From: Achromobacter pestifer
GTDB lineage: Bacteria; Pseudomonadota; Gammaproteobacteria; Burkholderiales; Burkholderiaceae_B
Length of the DNA stretch: 64,000 nt
Direction of reading: 5' to 3'
Assembly: GCF_902859625.1 (NCBI RefSeq)
Contig: NZ_CADIJX010000003.1
Span: forward strand, 558,001 to 622,000
Shown here: positions 61,854 through 64,000 of the stretch, piece by piece
How the letters are laid out: each line of letters opens with the position of its first letter
How positions within the stretch are numbered: the stretch's first letter is position 1
Made by a program: the position numbers and the translations under genes
Notes under the pieces: model-generated
Seen by the model: only the letters and a program-made list of their open reading frames with translations
What the model was told of the DNA's origin: nothing
Database searches by the model: none

Positions 61854-64000
61854 ATGAAAACGTGGTTCAAGCGCATTTTGATAGGCCTGGTGGTGTTGGT
61901 TGTCGTGGCCGTCGTTGGCCTGGCCATCTTCTTGCTGACATTCGACCCCAACGCGTACAAGTACAAGCTGGAAGAGCTTGTCCAGGAACGCTATCACCGG
62001 ACACTCACGATCGACGGCGAGATCGAGCTATCGCTCTTTCCGCGCATCGGCTTGTCGGTGCAGGGCGTGTCCCTGTCCGAGCCCAATAGCCCGGACACGT
62101 TCGCTTCCATCGAAAGCACGCGCCTGGCGGTTGCGGTGTGGCCGTTGCTGTCCAACAGCTTCGTGGTCGACCACGTGGCCATCAGCGGCCTCAAGGCGCG
62201 CGTGGTGCGGGGCAAGGACGGCCAGTTCAACTTCAGCAACCTCGTGGGCGGCACGCCGGCGATTACGACTGCACCGGCGAATCCGGCCGAAGCGATCGTG
62301 GGCGCGGCTCAGACCGCAGCCCAGGCCATCACCAGTGGCACGCTGCCGCCATCGCGCAACAACATGCAGATCGACATCGCCGGCCTGGACCTGAAGGACG
62401 GCGAAGTGCAGTTGCAGGACGAGATCTCGGGCATGGCGGTTGCCGTCACGAAGATCAACGCCAATACGGGCCGCGTCACATTCAACCAGCCGTTCGATGT
62501 GCGCATGACTGCCCGCGTCGAGGGCGGCAATCCGCGCGTCGACGCCAACCTGACCGGTCAGGCCTTGCTGACGCTGGATCCGTCGGCCAAGCGCTACGCG
62601 GCCCAGAAGTTGGACTTGCGCATGGATGGCAAGCTGCCTGGCGCGGAAGCCAAGAGCCTGGCCATGCGCGGCAATCTGGCCTTCAACGGGCAGAAGTCGG
62701 CGCTGGACGTGTCGGGCCTGGAAGTGGTTTTCCAGGGCGACATCACGGACCCCGCCGCGCGCGCCACCAATGTGGAAGCCAGCGTGGCCATGCCCAAGCT
62801 CGCGATCGATCCGCACAAGAGCCAGCTTCAGATTGAAAAGCTGGCCGTGCGCGCCAAGGGCGGGTCGCCAGACGGCCCGTTTGAGTTTGCCGTGGACGCG
62901 CCCGCGCTGAATATTTCGCCCGCGTCGGCAACGGGCGAAGCCCTGACCGGACGGGTGCGCATCAGCGGCCTGGATGCCAGCTTTGGCCTGAACGGCATCA
63001 GTGGCAATGCCGGCGAACTGGACATCAAGGAAGCCAAGGTGGACAGCACGTCCAAGAATGGCGAACGAGTGGTCAAGCTGAACTTCGCTTCGCCCTTGAC
63101 CTTGAATCTGCTGCAACGCAGTGGCGGCCTGTCCGGATTGCGCGGCGACGTGAACATCACCGATCCAGGGCTGCCCAAGGGCAATTTGCAGATTCCCGTG
63201 ATCGGCAGCCTGACAGTGGATTTGCTGAAAGACCAAGCCAGCAGCAAGATCAACGCGGTGCTGGAAGGCGGCAAATTCGACCTGAGCGCCGACATCACCA
63301 AGTTGTCCCAGACGCCGATGGTGAATTTCGCCTTGGCCGTGGACATCCTGGATCTGGACAAGCTGGTGCCCCCGGTGGTGGTGGCGGCCAAGCCGCCGGC
63401 TGATGGCAAGAAAGACGAGAGCAAGCCTGCGCAACCCGCAGCGCCGGCCGCGCCTGTGGATGATTCGATCGACCTGTCCGCGTTGGTGGGCCCTAGCGTC
63501 AACGGCACGCTGAAGGTTGGCAAACTGGTCGTGCGTGGCCTGAAAGCCGATGACGTGGCTGCCGTGGTCAAACTGGACAAGGGCAAGCTGGAAATCTCCA
63601 GCCTGACGGCCGGCCTGTACGGCGGCAAGCTGGCCGGCGCGATGTCGGTGGATGCTGCGCAAGGTAATCAATTGGCCACCAAGATGTCCCTGGCCGGAAT
63701 CACGATTGAACCGTTGCTGATGGATCTGGCGAATCAGAACGTGCTGAGCGGCACGGGCAGCCTGGCCTTGGACTTGAAGACCGCAGGCGCCAATGCCTAT
63801 GCCATGAAGAGCGGTCTGGGCGGCACCTTGCAGTTGCGCTTGCGCGATGGTGCGGTCAAGGGCATCAACCTGACGCAAACGCTGCGCGAATTGAAGGCCG
63901 CGTTCAAGCCGGAGTCGCAGGACGAGACCGTGCCGGCCGACACCAGCAAGCAGACGGAATTCTCGGAGATGGACGCCGATCTGGCCTTTACCAAAGGCGT
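61854..64000 (+). CDS. AsmA-family envelope protein, 3' end off the window
   Basis: The first 715 residues of an AsmA/YhjG-type protein, anchored in the inner membrane by one N-terminal helix (ILIGLVVLVVVAVVGLAIFL, residues 8-27) and extending into the periplasm. Right after the anchor comes FDPNAYKYKLEELVQERYHR, then LTIDGEIELSLFPRIGLSV, the AsmA signature. Long stretches of beta repeats follow. The C-terminal AsmA_2-like part includes SSLTAGLYGGKLAGAMSVDA and LRLRDGAVKGINL. A Lys/Pro/Ala-rich linker lies near residue 505-535. Relatives form beta-groove bridges that move phospholipids to the outer membrane. ATG 61854 is the only sensible start. Confidence 0.92.
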   Translation, partial: MKTWFKRILIGLVVLVVVAVVGLAIFLLTFDPNAYKYKLEELVQERYHRTLTIDGEIELSLFPRIGLSVQGVSLSEPNSPDTFASIESTRLAVAVWPLLSNSFVVDHVAISGLKARVVRGKDGQFNFSNLVGGTPAITTAPANPAEAIVGAAQTAAQAITSGTLPPSRNNMQIDIAGLDLKDGEVQLQDEISGMAVAVTKINANTGRVTFNQPFDVRMTARVEGGNPRVDANLTGQALLTLDPSAKRYAAQKLDLRMDGKLPGAEAKSLAMRGNLAFNGQKSALDVSGLEVVFQGDITDPAARATNVEASVAMPKLAIDPHKSQLQIEKLAVRAKGGSPDGPFEFAVDAPALNISPASATGEALTGRVRISGLDASFGLNGISGNAGELDIKEAKVDSTSKNGERVVKLNFASPLTLNLLQRSGGLSGLRGDVNITDPGLPKGNLQIPVIGSLTVDLLKDQASSKINAVLEGGKFDLSADITKLSQTPMVNFALAVDILDLDKLVPPVVVAAKPPADGKKDESKPAQPAAPAAPVDDSIDLSALVGPSVNGTLKVGKLVVRGLKADDVAAVVKLDKGKLEISSLTAGLYGGKLAGAMSVDAAQGNQLATKMSLAGITIEPLLMDLANQNVLSGTGSLALDLKTAGANAYAMKSGLGGTLQLRLRDGAVKGINLTQTLRELKAAFKPESQDETVPADTSKQTEFSEMDADLAFTKG

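Noticed and set aside
62028..63878. 616-residue open frame on the minus strand
   Set aside because: Antisense of the AsmA-family gene, which has a clear anchor and signature.

Overview
The window is a contiguous piece of a high-GC betaproteobacterial chromosome. Gene order and protein sequences (lolB, ispE, tRNA-Gln, prs, rplY, pth, ychF; many Bug-type and TRAP solute-binding proteins; LysR and FadR regulators) point to the family Alcaligenaceae, most likely Achromobacter or a close Bordetella relative. The genus is inferred from general knowledge of the family, not from a database search. Both ends cut through genes: folA at the left and an AsmA-family gene at the right. Many long open frames lie antisense to real genes, as expected at this GC content, and were left out.

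Layout. (1) 1-5250: folate/thymidylate genes folA and thyA with a membrane-bound MHYT-GGDEF-EAL cyclic-di-GMP protein between them, then an OsmC-like protein and coq7. (2) 5251-6030: a gene-poor stretch with a well-formed promoter, a putative ~147-nt small RNA and its terminator. (3) 6031-17428: a one-direction surface-polysaccharide cluster: initiating sugar-phosphate transferase, UDP-GlcNAc dehydrogenase, C4-epimerase, MviN-type flippase, asparagine-synthase-like amidotransferase and four GT4 glycosyltransferases. It ends against convergent pgi and a phosphomannomutase/phosphoglucomutase that supply sugar phosphates. (4) 20714-25834: a degenerate biotin-carboxylase-like protein, an FAD-linked oxidase, a two-component system and a PAP2 phosphatase. 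(5) 25786-31331: an oxidative hexuronate module (TRAP transporter dctPQM, SMP-30 lactonase, uronate dehydrogenase) with a divergent FadR-type repressor. (6) 31550-34524: an LTA-synthase-like membrane sulfatase and an acyltransferase. (7) 34550-41767: homogentisate catabolism (hmgA, fahA, LysR regulator), a flavin monooxygenase with a DUF2783 partner, and an unusual metallo-beta-lactamase-fold protein. A 30-bp tandem repeat and a long hairpin element sit in the middle. (8) 41907-52619: housekeeping genes mutM, a TPR protein, lolB, a chemoreceptor, ispE, tRNA-Gln, prs, rplY, pth, a CPBP protease and ychF. (9) 52679-64000: two small membrane proteins, a Fic protein, a CoA-transferase locus with a LysR regulator, an MFS pump with its MarR regulator, and the AsmA gene.

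How the genes work together. The polysaccharide cluster has enzymes to make UDP-GlcNAc-uronic or GalNAc-uronic acid, probably amidated, and to build and flip a short oligosaccharide; no Wzy polymerase or ABC exporter is visible. The hexuronate genes would import a uronate, oxidise it to an aldarolactone and open the ring. The aromatic genes would hydroxylate a phenylacetate-type compound to homogentisate and cleave its ring; maleylacetoacetate isomerase is not in the window. The most unusual signals are the small RNA with a looped anti-Shine-Dalgarno motif, the biotin-carboxylase remnant that has lost its active-site residues, the metallohydrolase with an altered HxHxDH motif, and the strong promoter inside the 3' end of ispE.
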